Both the position numbers and the translations under genes were made by a program. A DNA stretch of 11,306 bases, from NCBI GenBank assembly GCA_012838875.1, contig DUOL01000133.1:1-11306 (forward strand), in the 5' to 3' direction. The notes beneath the pieces were generated by a model. That model was not told the DNA's origin, made no database searches, and worked only from the letters and a program-made list of their open reading frames with translations. Below, piece by piece: positions 1 to 8,124 of this stretch. Source of the DNA: Bacteroidales bacterium. GTDB taxonomy: Bacteria; Bacteroidota; Bacteroidia; Bacteroidales; WCHB1-69. Positions within the stretch are counted from its first letter, which is position 1. Each line of letters begins with the position of its first letter.

Positions 1-130
1 CCTCCAAGTCCGCAGGAAGGAGCTATGAATAGCATAGTCGAAAAAGGAGCTTCTAAAGGCGCTCTTTTTCTCCTTGCTCTTCAAAGCTCCTTCCTTTGCG
101 GGCTATACGGCTGCGCCCTCACGCAGTAAA
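1..130. repeat. Nested inverted-repeat element, probable dispersed palindromic repeat
   Basis: The outer arms are 10-24 and 85-101. They pair over 15 bp with a 2-nt bulge (tt at 95-96). Inside is a second hairpin, arms 40-50 and 61-70 (10 bp with one bulged G at 47, 10-nt loop), and a small one at 23-37 (ctatg/catag). A separate 5-bp hairpin, ctgcg/cgcag, lies at 111-126. The motif aaggagct occurs on both sides of the nested structure. G+C is 66 of 130, well above the surrounding AT-rich sequence. No hairpin here is followed by a T-run on either strand, so it is not a textbook terminator, although it lies just past the leuS stop and could slow transcription or protect the 3' end of the mRNA. 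The first base already belongs to the element, so it may continue outside the window. The pairing is seen directly; that it is a multi-copy element is inference. Confidence 0.5.
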
Positions 131-145
131 GAACGGTATAATGAT

Positions 146-2911
146 TTACACAACAATATTTATAATTTTCTTGGGAACGATAATAATCCGCTTAGGAGTT
201 TTATTATCAAGCCATTTTTGCACCTCTGCATCCGCCAAAACCAATGCCTCTAACTCCTTCTGCGTTAATTGTACGGAAAATTCTCTTTGAAGACGTGTTT
301 TACCATTAAAAGAAATGGGATAAATATGGGAAGTCTCCTCCACGCACGAAGCATCAAAAATAGGATAATTCGCATCAACAATAGAGTTCTTATTGCCGGC
401 TAAATGCCATAACTCTTCGGTTATATGGGGTGCGTATGCCGACAACAATATAGCTAAGGGAAGCAAAATATCTCTTTTATTACATTGTAAATCAAGCAAT
501 TCGTTCGTTGCAATCATAAATGTACTCACTGCGGTATTAAACGAGAAACGTTCATTGTCGTCTTGAACTTTCTTGATTGTTTTATGTAATATTTTAAGTT
601 CCTGCGCTGAAGGCTTATCGGTCGACAAATAAAATTCCGAATTATCATTTTGGTGAAACAATCTCCAGAATTTTTTCAAAAAACGATGAACCCCTTCGAT
701 ACCATTCGTGTCCCACGGTTTAGACAACTCAATCGGACCTAAAAACATCTCATACATTCTCAATGTGTCAGCTCCATATTTTTCGACTAAATCATCAGGA
801 TTTTGAACATTAAATTTCGATTTTGACATCTTTTCCATCTCCCAACCACAGATATATTTTCCATTTTCAAGAATAAATTCCGCATTGGCAAACTCAGGTT
901 GCCACTGTTTAAATTTTTCGATATTTAGACGGTCATTTTTCACCAAATTGACATCGACATGCAATGGAATTACCGAATATTTATCCTTTTCTCCGTAAGA
1001 AACAAACGTATTAGTTCCGATAATTTTGTATACAAAATTAGACCGCCCTTGAATCATTCCTTGATTTATCAACTTTTCAAACGGTTCATCGCGGCAACAC
1101 AATCCGATATCGAATAAAAACTTATTCCAAAATCTTGCATAAATCAGGTGTCCCGTAGCATGTTCCGCACCGCCCACATATACGTCAACATTTTGCCAAT
1201 ATTCGTTAGCCTCTTTTGAGAAATACTCATCATTATTGTGCGGGTCCATATATCTCAAATAGTACCCGCTAGAGCCTGCAAAGCCGGGCATGGTGCACGT
1301 TTCGAGCGGATAACCGTCCTTTGTTTTCCAATTTTCGGCTCTTGCCAAAGGTGGTTCTCCCTGTTCCGTGGGCAAGAATTTATCAACTTGCGGTAATGTT
1401 AACGGAAGTTCCTCTTCGTCAAGAGTATACGGCACCCCATCTTTGTAATAAATTGGGAAAGGCTCGCCCCAATAGCGTTGTCGGCTAAAAATAGCATCTC
1501 GTAAACGATAATTAACCGTTCCGTGCCCTATCTTTTTTTCTATTATCTTGTCAATTACTGCCTTACCTCCATCGTAAACATTTTTACCATCAATAAATGA
1601 CGAATTTACACATATTCCCTCTTTTGCTTCGAACGCTTCCTTTGTTATATCGCCACCCGCAATAACCTCCTTAATCGGTAAATTGAAATATTTTGCAAAG
1701 GCATAATCTCTGCTATCGTGAGCCGGAACAGCCATAATAGCTCCGGTTCCATAACCTGCTAAAACGTAATCGGCTATCCAAATTGGAATTGGCTCATTCG
1801 TAAACGGGTGAATAACATAAGCTCCCGTAAAAACGCCGCGTATTTTCTTCGCCTCTGCCGCTCTTTCTACTTCTGATAAATTTATAACTTCAGATAAAAA
1901 TTGAGCCACCTCATCTTTTCTTTCTTGCGTTGTTATTTTATCAATTAATGAATGTTCCGGACAAAGCGCCATGTACGAAACACCAAAAATCGTATCGGGA
2001 CGTGTCGTAAATACATCGACCGTTAGTTCCGAATTTTGAATGGGAAATTGTATAAAAGCTCCTTCACTCCTACCTATCCAGTTTCGTTGAATCTCTTTAA
2101 TCGAATCATTCCACTGCAATTTATTCAATCCCTCCAACAATCGGTCGGCATACGCCGAAACGCGTAATATCCACTGTTTCATTAATTTTCTTTCGACCGC
2201 AAAGCCGCCTCTTACCGAAAGGCAATTTACAACTTCATCGTTAGCCAAAACACAGCCTAATTTCGGACACCAATTTACCCAAGTTTCAGCAATGTATGCT
2301 AAACGATAATTTAATAAAACATTCTGTTTTTCATTTTCCGAAAATTCTTTCCACTCCTCCGATGTAAAATTAAGAAGATTGGTAGACGCAACGTTCAACT
2401 GTTCCGTTCCGTGCTTTTCGAAATGGCTGATTAAATCGGCAATAGGTTTTGCTTTTTGAAGGTCATTACAGTAATAATGATGAAAAAGTTGAATAAATGT
2501 CCATTGAGTCCACCGATAATAGCTCGGATCGGAAGTTTTAAATTCCCTATTCCAGTCAAACGAAAAGCCAAGTCTATCAAGTTGACTTCGATATCTTTTT
2601 ATATTTCTTTCTGTTGAAATAGCGGGGTGTTCTCCGGTTTGGATTGCGTACTGTTCTGCTGGCAAGCCGAAAGAATCATACCCCATAGGATGAAGAACGT
2701 TAAAACCTTTTTGTCTTTTATAGCGTGCAAAAATATCGGAAGCGATATAACCGAGCGGGTGTCCCACGTGCAAACCGGCACCGGAGGGGTACGGGAACAT
2801 ATCTAGAATATAGAATTTCGGTTTAGAAAAGTTTACATCCGTTTTATAAACTTCTGTCTCTTTCCAAACTTTTTGCCATTTCTCCTCAATTTTTCTAAAA
2901 TTATACTCCAT
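146..2911 (-). CDS. leuS: Leucine--tRNA ligase (LeuRS)
   Basis: This cytoplasmic class I aminoacyl-tRNA synthetase charges tRNA-Leu with leucine using ATP. The 921-residue protein is complete. The HIGH-type signature is HVGH at residues 48-51, after YPSG, and the KMSKS loop is at 694-698. The CP1 editing domain, which hydrolyses mischarged tRNA, carries the threonine-rich TTRPDT at 302-307 and the AVPAHDSRD stretch ending at D402; D402 should match the conserved editing aspartate (E. coli D345). A WCP..GC segment (214-220) resembles the zinc-knuckle region, though the metal ligands are not obviously complete. An insert at roughly 145-205 and a long leucine-specific region just before KMSKS (about 625-690) fit the Bacteroidota form of the enzyme. 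The ATG at 2911 gives the usual MEYNF start. A terminator separates it from gldN, so it is probably transcribed alone. No frameshift is seen. Confidence 0.98.
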   Translation of the reverse strand: MEYNFRKIEEKWQKVWKETEVYKTDVNFSKPKFYILDMFPYPSGAGLHVGHPLGYIASDIFARYKRQKGFNVLHPMGYDSFGLPAEQYAIQTGEHPAISTERNIKRYRSQLDRLGFSFDWNREFKTSDPSYYRWTQWTFIQLFHHYYCNDLQKAKPIADLISHFEKHGTEQLNVASTNLLNFTSEEWKEFSENEKQNVLLNYRLAYIAETWVNWCPKLGCVLANDEVVNCLSVRGGFAVERKLMKQWILRVSAYADRLLEGLNKLQWNDSIKEIQRNWIGRSEGAFIQFPIQNSELTVDVFTTRPDTIFGVSYMALCPEHSLIDKITTQERKDEVAQFLSEVINLSEVERAAEAKKIRGVFTGAYVIHPFTNEPIPIWIADYVLAGYGTGAIMAVPAHDSRDYAFAKYFNLPIKEVIAGGDITKEAFEAKEGICVNSSFIDGKNVYDGGKAVIDKIIEKKIGHGTVNYRLRDAIFSRQRYWGEPFPIYYKDGVPYTLDEEELPLTLPQVDKFLPTEQGEPPLARAENWKTKDGYPLETCTMPGFAGSSGYYLRYMDPHNNDEYFSKEANEYWQNVDVYVGGAEHATGHLIYARFWNKFLFDIGLCCRDEPFEKLINQGMIQGRSNFVYKIIGTNTFVSYGEKDKYSVIPLHVDVNLVKNDRLNIEKFKQWQPEFANAEFILENGKYICGWEMEKMSKSKFNVQNPDDLVEKYGADTLRMYEMFLGPIELSKPWDTNGIEGVHRFLKKFWRLFHQNDNSEFYLSTDKPSAQELKILHKTIKKVQDDNERFSFNTAVSTFMIATNELLDLQCNKRDILLPLAILLSAYAPHITEELWHLAGNKNSIVDANYPIFDASCVEETSHIYPISFNGKTRLQREFSVQLTQKELEALVLADAEVQKWLDNKTPKRIIIVPKKIINIVV

Positions 2912-2924
2912 AATTATTATTCAA

Positions 2925-2957
2925 CAAGATTATAAAAACAAAACGCAAAAATACAAA
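2925..2957 (-). promoter_or_regulatory. Candidate leuS promoter (Bacteroidota type)
   Basis: On the minus strand TAATCTTG (2932-2925) matches the Bacteroidota -7 consensus TAnnTTTG at all but one position. A TTTG (2957-2954) lies 21 bases upstream, an acceptable distance for the -33 element. A TATAAT also overlaps the -7 box (2934-2929). The implied start of transcription is about 6-10 nt before the leuS ATG, so the leader would be very short. The TTTG is formed by the end of the T-run of the preceding terminator. AT-richness makes chance matches easy, hence the modest confidence. Confidence 0.4.
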
Positions 2958-2985
2958 AAAAAGGCAGGTGATTAACCTGCCTTTT
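2955..2985 (-). terminator. Rho-independent terminator of the T9SS operon
   Basis: An 11-bp perfect stem (arms 2959-2969 and 2975-2985, core GGCAGGT/ACCTGCC) closes a 5-nt loop. On the minus strand the GC-rich core is followed by eight consecutive T residues (2962-2955). It begins 18 bases past the gldN stop codon and ends 43 bases before the leuS ATG. It should end the porP-gldKLMN transcript. The plus-strand side reads only TTTTAATTT after the stem, so termination in that direction would be weaker, and no plus-strand gene needs it here. Confidence 0.92.
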
Positions 2986-3003
2986 AATTTAGCCATTATA
3001 GAG

Positions 3004-3951
3004 TTAGAACTCCCACAATTCATGTTCAAAAGCTCTAATTTTATCTGTAATTTTATCGGATTCTATTCTTTGGTCACGAGCATTTAAGAGGTAATCGCTA
3101 ATATAGCGGTCTCCGTATACGTTTTGTTCAGCATAGATATAGCTTGAAAATTCGCGTTTCCAAGTTAATACGTCATCTAGGGAGAGACGTTGAGCATTAT
3201 TTTTCTTATTAAAAACATCTTGCTGAGCTAAATATGGTCTAAGTTCATCATACATAATATAACCGAGTCGTTTCTTCTGTTTAACTCCGCCAATACCTTC
3301 CTCTTCATCTCCTCCTCCTCCTGCTCCGAGGTTAAGTTCTTTTTCATATTCAATCATCGGTTCGATTTCTAAAATTCTCACATCAAGGAGGGATCTTTCT
3401 TTATCAAAAAACCATATCTCTTTAATATTGTAATATGTAATTTCCTTAGCTTTGTGTTCTTCTATGAGTTCTTCTTCACCAATTATTTCAAACGTAATCG
3501 GGTCAAATTTTTGAATTGTCCTACGCTGTATAAGTCCCTCTTTAGCTTCTTCACGAGATTTAGGAACATTGCAATACTCATCGGTATATAATCGTAGAGC
3601 ATCCATATTTTCCGGATGATTCAAGTCAATAGCATCCAGAATAACTTGTCCTAAACTCCTCCACGAACCTCGTTGATCTTGCGGAAAATATAGATGGTGA
3701 TTTACTTTTTCACGAAGGTCAATAGTTCGCCAAATAGTAATATAGTACATAACGTCAGCTTCACGTTGATGCACATATCTAACTGGTTCGGAAAAATCTC
3801 CAATATCTTCCGAAGTCCAACTTAATTCGACGGGTGGTCGAATTGGTTGTTGCATTGTACTACCATCTTCATACGCTCCTTCTTGCTCATATTGTGCAAA
3901 TAAGAACAAGGAAAGGGATAAGCAACAGGCTAATAAAACAATTTTTTTCAT
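3004..3951 (-). CDS. gldN: T9SS periplasmic ring protein GldN/PorN
   Basis: GldN (PorN in Porphyromonas) partners the lipoprotein GldK in the large periplasmic ring on the inner face of the outer membrane, and contacts the GldM shaft. The 315-residue product starts with a signal peptide, most likely cut at LFA-Q (19/20). C9 follows LLA and so resembles a lipobox, but the hydrophobic stretch before it is too short, so a soluble periplasmic form is preferred. Family features seen are the N-terminal WRTIDLREK region (74-82), the EIWFFDKERS segment (178-187), the RPY..QDVFNKKNNAQR stretch (238-255) and the C-terminal FEHELWEF. A Gly/Glu-rich low-complexity loop lies at about 209-222. The start codon is 19 bp after the gldM stop, and the gene is the last of the operon. 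Confidence 0.95.
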   Translation of the reverse strand: MKKIVLLACCLSLSLFLFAQYEQEGAYEDGSTMQQPIRPPVELSWTSEDIGDFSEPVRYVHQREADVMYYITIWRTIDLREKVNHHLYFPQDQRGSWRSLGQVILDAIDLNHPENMDALRLYTDEYCNVPKSREEAKEGLIQRRTIQKFDPITFEIIGEEELIEEHKAKEITYYNIKEIWFFDKERSLLDVRILEIEPMIEYEKELNLGAGGGGDEEEGIGGVKQKKRLGYIMYDELRPYLAQQDVFNKKNNAQRLSLDDVLTWKREFSSYIYAEQNVYGDRYISDYLLNARDQRIESDKITDKIRAFEHELWEF

Positions 3952-3970
3952 AATATTCTTAAATTTAATA

Positions 3971-5584
3971 TTATCTAATTCTCACCATAAGGTCTCTCAA
4001 TGTTCGTTGTCCGGCAATAGATGTAGCCCTAATATCCGTAAATTGGATAATTGTGTTCGAGCCGGCATTATTGATTTTTGTTTTCACAGCATCGCTAAAA
4101 CCGCCACCTGCGCAAGCAATTGGTGGATCTTCAATTCCTTTAGTAACAAAAGTTACACGATAGGAATTAATCGTCCAACGTAAGTCATAAGCAAAATCCT
4201 CTCCCATTCTTGCAGAAAGGAAAGGGTTCGCTAGTAACTCTTGTTTAGAACGTTTTCCACCGTAAATATTTCCTCCAATATAAGAGGTCGGGTCGGGTAC
4301 ACGTTTCACACGAAATTCCGTTCCACCCAAAGGTTGTACTTTTCCTCCCATATCGGCACTAACAGAAATCGTTATAGGTCTTCCTATCATACTTTCGGGA
4401 ACTGTTACGTCATATTTTCCTCCTCCGGTTGATGTAGCGTTACATCCAGGGAAAGAAACACGCATTCTTTCCGGAGGTACCGGCGCAGAAACTGAAATAG
4501 GATTAGGAATTGCTGCATAAAGTACGTTCATTTTTTCTGCTGCAATAGTTGCCGTAGGTTTTACCACCATATATTTATCACTAAATCCGTAGTGTTTAAT
4601 CGAACCGTCCGGAGCCGTGATTTTTATTAAGCCGGCAAATCTCTGTTCTCCAATACTACTTGCCGGTAATTTAAGTTTAACAACGCCTTCTTCTCCCACT
4701 AAGGGGGTTGCACCCGATAATTGTGCTTCGGTAAGCGTATCAACTCCGATTTTATAAAACACTTCAGGGGTTTGCTTGGAATCATACGCAGCTACAATAA
4801 TATCTGCTTCGTAGGAATCTCCCGTAAATATCATATGTGATTTTGGGATGGTACGAGCCGCAATTTCATCAAACTTGAAGTCTTCGGCAGTAATAGAGGA
4901 GATAATCTCCTTTAAAACTGCAGATTCTGCATTTCTCACCTCACCGATTGTTTTATTAAGTAAGGTAACACAGGCTGCCATAACTAAGTGATAGAAGTTA
5001 TGATTTTCCCAGCTCTCTTCTTCACCACCCGCATCATAATATTTTTCGTTCTCAATATTTAAACCAACAGCGACAGCAAGAATATCTCGTCTTTTATCGT
5101 CAACAAGATTCAATATATTAGTACGGTATTCTATCAATTTGTTTTTAAATTCAGTAGCCTTTCCCATATTGATAAAATAGTTGGTCGGCTTATCATAATT
5201 ATCTTTAGATTCAATTGTTTTAACCGTTTTAAGATTTCCATCTTTATCAAATTCCGTTTTGTCCACTTCTCTCAGAAGTTCAACGGTTATATTCTCAATA
5301 TATGCTACCATTTCATCGCTATATTGCTGAAGTTTAGCCGCTTTCGAAACAGCATCTTTCACTTTTTCTTCACCTAGAATCGCTTTTTGTTTATCTAAGT
5401 GGGCATAATCGGTAGAAATCTTACTTTCGATATTTTTATTAGATACTCTCAACGTTTCATCTACAACTCCGAAAGCGTTTAAAATATCAACTGACACGTT
5501 TAACGCCAACATAGCTGTTAAAACGAGATACATCATTCCTATCATTCGCTGCCGCGGGGTTTCCGGACAATTTGTTGCACCCAT
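3971..5584 (-). CDS. gldM: T9SS motor shaft protein GldM/PorM
   Basis: GldM is the single-pass inner-membrane protein that pairs with GldL as the proton-driven motor of the T9SS. Its periplasmic part forms a long dimeric shaft that reaches the GldK/GldN ring. The 537-residue sequence has a short cytoplasmic N-terminus with the family motif TPRQRMIGMMYLVLTAMLAL (9-28). The transmembrane helix spans about 15-34, followed by NVSVDILNAF. R11 aligns, from memory of the Flavobacterium protein, with the arginine (R9) that interacts with the GldL glutamate. The remaining ~500 residues are periplasmic, a helical part first and then beta-rich domains, as in known structures. Length is close to the usual 510-540. 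The ATG at 5584 puts the motif at the expected position. It lies 49 bp after gldL and 19 bp before gldN. Confidence 0.97.
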   Translation of the reverse strand: MGATNCPETPRQRMIGMMYLVLTAMLALNVSVDILNAFGVVDETLRVSNKNIESKISTDYAHLDKQKAILGEEKVKDAVSKAAKLQQYSDEMVAYIENITVELLREVDKTEFDKDGNLKTVKTIESKDNYDKPTNYFINMGKATEFKNKLIEYRTNILNLVDDKRRDILAVAVGLNIENEKYYDAGGEEESWENHNFYHLVMAACVTLLNKTIGEVRNAESAVLKEIISSITAEDFKFDEIAARTIPKSHMIFTGDSYEADIIVAAYDSKQTPEVFYKIGVDTLTEAQLSGATPLVGEEGVVKLKLPASSIGEQRFAGLIKITAPDGSIKHYGFSDKYMVVKPTATIAAEKMNVLYAAIPNPISVSAPVPPERMRVSFPGCNATSTGGGKYDVTVPESMIGRPITISVSADMGGKVQPLGGTEFRVKRVPDPTSYIGGNIYGGKRSKQELLANPFLSARMGEDFAYDLRWTINSYRVTFVTKGIEDPPIACAGGGFSDAVKTKINNAGSNTIIQFTDIRATSIAGQRTLRDLMVRIR

Positions 5585-5633
5585 AGTCTATATTTCTTTT
5601 ATTTGATTAGTAAATTTTGATAAAATAGTATTC

Positions 5634-6536
5634 TTAACCTCTGTTAACATTCATAGCTGAAAGCATATTACCGTAAACATTACTCAAGAGAGCTACATTC
5701 TTAGATAATTTATCTATTTCTTCTTTATATTTAATTGTATTCTCAAGAGATGCATGCAAGTTATCGGTATAAGCTTTGAGATTATCTTCAACACTCTTAC
5801 TAGTATTAAGAATTGTTTGTGCATTCTGCAATTGCATTTCATACATAGTGTTGATAGAAGATAAATTTTGATTTAGTTTTGCTAATTGGTCATTATAACC
5901 GCTTCCATCAATTTTAATTGAGCGTGTGGTTTCTTCATAGATCGTAGCTAAAGCTCCAACGGCATCACTTGCTTTTTGTACGTTATTCAAGTAGTCAGCG
6001 GAAACGTTAGCGTCTCTTGACAATGCATGAGCGGTTTTATCATATTCAAGAGAGAGATTTCTAACGGATTCTGCTGCTTTTGTTAAATTACCAACATAAT
6101 TATCGGTAGCAAAAGTTGCATCTGAAACTCCTGACAATTTTTGAGCGGTATCACTTAAGTTTTTCATACCGGAAGCAAGACTTTCCATCAGTTCAGGTCC
6201 GATTTTAGCTTCTTGTAGCATATTATCTAGTTGTTGTGTTGGGGTTCCCGAAGCTAATTTTTTCTTATCTTTTTTAGGTTCAATTTCAGCATCACCAACA
6301 GCTAACTCCGGATAAACTAAAGCCCAATTATATTCAACATGAAGAGGCTCAAAAGCTGAGAAGAAGAAGATAATTGATTCCGTACACATTCCCAAAAATA
6401 ACATAACATTAGCTCCCTTAAAGTGAGTAATTTTAAATAATGCACCTAATATTACTAAAGAAGCTCCCCATCCATATAATTTGGACATAAAATTTTTGTA
6501 CCCTTTACTTCTAACTAAGTTGTATAAAAAACCCAT
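5634..6536 (-). CDS. gldL: T9SS motor stator protein GldL/PorL
   Basis: GldL is the inner-membrane stator; a pentamer of GldL surrounds the paired helices of GldM and converts the proton gradient into motion that drives T9SS secretion (and gliding where present). In this 300-residue protein two transmembrane helices lie at about 20-37 and 43-62, joined by a short loop. Conserved ionisable or polar residues are present: Y21, K35 and H38 in helix 1, E53 in helix 2 (CTESIIFFFSAFEP) and E63 at its end. They match the functional set in Flavobacterium GldL (Y13, K27, H30, E49, E59) if the loop is four residues shorter here; that alignment is from memory. The rest is a cytoplasmic, largely helical, coiled-coil-like tail with a short lysine-rich linker near 88-92. 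It lies between gldK (79-bp gap) and gldM (49-bp gap). Confidence 0.96.
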   Translation of the reverse strand: MGFLYNLVRSKGYKNFMSKLYGWGASLVILGALFKITHFKGANVMLFLGMCTESIIFFFSAFEPLHVEYNWALVYPELAVGDAEIEPKKDKKKLASGTPTQQLDNMLQEAKIGPELMESLASGMKNLSDTAQKLSGVSDATFATDNYVGNLTKAAESVRNLSLEYDKTAHALSRDANVSADYLNNVQKASDAVGALATIYEETTRSIKIDGSGYNDQLAKLNQNLSSINTMYEMQLQNAQTILNTSKSVEDNLKAYTDNLHASLENTIKYKEEIDKLSKNVALLSNVYGNMLSAMNVNRG

Positions 6537-6615
6537 GATTTTTTTGATTTTAAGTTGTTAATAATTTGATTGATAATAGTTTTTTTGTATTTAATGAAGT
6601 TTTAATAATTTAATT

Positions 6616-8073
6616 TTAATAAATATTAGAAGCTCTTTGGAGATTATCTCCACGTTGACGTCCAACATAAGATTGCACACAGCGGAAACCTACGTAAGAT
6701 TTTGCTGTATCCTGATACTCGTATGATTTAGCAAAAACAGTAATATAATAGCTAATATCTTTCCAGGAGCCGCCGCGAGTAACTTTTCTTTTCTTAACGG
6801 TCGGATCACTTTTTTTAGCATAGTAAGAATATTGTGAGTTTAAATCATGAGCAAAATTAACTGCTGATTTATCGAATGCGTCTTCACACCATTCAGCAAC
6901 ATTACCGGCCATATCGAATAGTCCGAAATTATTGGGGTGATAGTGAGCAACAATTCCCGGATAAATATTTCCATCAGCGATATAATTTCCTCGTTGCGGT
7001 TTGAAATTGCTTAAATAACATCCATTAATATTTTGCGTATACGGAGATCCCCAAGGATAGGTAGCCATGTCAAAATCACCACGTGCTGCATATTCCCATT
7101 CAGCTTCGTTAGGCAAGCGAAATTCTTGTTCATGAGCATAATCATTAGATGCTAACCAACAATTGCGTAAGTGTGTTCTCCAATAACAAAAAGCTTTTGC
7201 TTGATGCCACGTAATTCCAACTACAGGATAATGGTCATAATTAGGATGTGCGAAATAGTTAAGCGTCATCGGCTCATTATAAGAATATGTAAAGTCATGT
7301 ACCCAACAAAGCGTATCAGGATAAATATTTACAACATGACGTCTTAAAAAACGTTCTTTAGTTTTATTATAGCTACTTGGACGACTAGCAAACATTCCGC
7401 CGTAATCGTTTCCGGGTTGGTCAAACTCTTTATACGAAGCTCCGTAAGTAGCTTTATTGGGATTAAGCGGGTCAGATTCCTGATTAGGATCATTATAGTT
7501 GCGATAATCAATAGTCCAATATTCATAATTGAGCATACTCACATTCAAATCTACTTGTCTGTAGTGATAGAAACGTGAATTGACTTTAGCAAAAAGAGGA
7601 CTTAATGCTTGTTGTACTTCTTCATTGGTAGAACCCCAATCTATTTTCTCGTCCCAATTGATATACTTAGGTTCCATTACTTCACCTTCGTTTTCCCCTG
7701 ATGTATATTTCAGATAGTGTCCTTTCTTTTGTGCATCTTCAATATCGGCTTCACCTAATAGGACGTGTGCTATGGAGTCACGAACCCAATAAACAAATTG
7801 ACGATATTCATTGTTCGTAATTTCTGTTTCGTCCATCCAGAACGCAGAAATTGAAACATTTTTCGATTGATGCGTAAATGCAAAAGGCACATCTTCATCT
7901 CCTGCTCCCATCAAAAAGTGACCTGCGGGAATATACGCCATACCAAAGGGGGCGATATCCATAGAAGTTGGGCGGTCTTTAACACCAACCAATTGACCTT
8001 CTCCTTTATTTGCACATGAGTTGCCAAAAACGACTAACACTGCAATGACGGAAATTAATGCTAACTTTTTCAT
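6616..8073 (-). CDS. gldK: T9SS outer-membrane lipoprotein GldK/PorK
   Basis: GldK (PorK) is a lipoprotein that forms the periplasmic T9SS ring with GldN, anchored to the inner leaflet of the outer membrane. The 485-residue protein has a lipoprotein signal peptide with the modified cysteine at C20 (FGNSC). It then has a formylglycine-generating-enzyme/sulfatase-modifying-factor fold: AYIPAGHFLMGAGDED (46-61), DETEITNNEYRQF (81-93), RLPNEAEWEYAARG (319-332), MAGNVAEWCEDAF (388-400), VTRGGSW (431-437) and VGFRC (461-465). The stretch after GGSW, where active enzymes carry their two catalytic cysteines, has none (SWKDISYYITVFAKS), so the role is structural. A Tyr/Asn-rich insert at about 170-240 splits the enzyme-like fold. 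It lies 51 bp after porP. The ATG at 8073 directly precedes the signal peptide. Confidence 0.97.
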   Translation of the reverse strand: MKKLALISVIAVLVVFGNSCANKGEGQLVGVKDRPTSMDIAPFGMAYIPAGHFLMGAGDEDVPFAFTHQSKNVSISAFWMDETEITNNEYRQFVYWVRDSIAHVLLGEADIEDAQKKGHYLKYTSGENEGEVMEPKYINWDEKIDWGSTNEEVQQALSPLFAKVNSRFYHYRQVDLNVSMLNYEYWTIDYRNYNDPNQESDPLNPNKATYGASYKEFDQPGNDYGGMFASRPSSYNKTKERFLRRHVVNIYPDTLCWVHDFTYSYNEPMTLNYFAHPNYDHYPVVGITWHQAKAFCYWRTHLRNCWLASNDYAHEQEFRLPNEAEWEYAARGDFDMATYPWGSPYTQNINGCYLSNFKPQRGNYIADGNIYPGIVAHYHPNNFGLFDMAGNVAEWCEDAFDKSAVNFAHDLNSQYSYYAKKSDPTVKKRKVTRGGSWKDISYYITVFAKSYEYQDTAKSYVGFRCVQSYVGRQRGDNLQRASNIY

Positions 8074-8124
8074 ATTTTGTGGTTGCTTTATATTTTCAAA
8101 ACGATATTTATATTTTTTTATTAC

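Noticed and set aside
111..126. CTGCG/CGCAG hairpin as the leuS terminator
   Set aside because: The stem is only 5 bp and no T-run follows on the minus strand, so it does not qualify as an intrinsic terminator.
1..129. Plus-strand open frame of 42 codons running in from the window edge to a TAA at 127-129
   Set aside because: Its sequence is dictated by the inverted repeats, it resembles peptides translated from repeat elements, and it matches no family I know. It could still be the tail of a convergent gene, which the flanking sequence would settle.
96..290. Plus-strand frame of 64 codons
   Set aside because: It runs from the repeat into the 3' end of leuS on the opposite strand, with no family features; it is a shadow of leuS coding sequence.
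2599..2781. Minus-strand frame of 60 codons resembling a short secreted peptide
   Set aside because: It lies wholly inside leuS in another frame, in the well-conserved region after the HIGH motif.
4241..4432. Plus-strand frame of 63 codons
   Set aside because: Antisense to the gldM coding region, with no recognisable domain or start context.
7344..7526. Minus-strand frame of 60 codons
   Set aside because: Inside gldK in another frame; gldK is clearly the coding frame there.
6616..8073. Annotation as an active sulfatase-modifying (formylglycine-generating) enzyme
   Set aside because: The catalytic cysteine pair is absent and the gene sits between porP and gldL, which identifies it as GldK/PorK.
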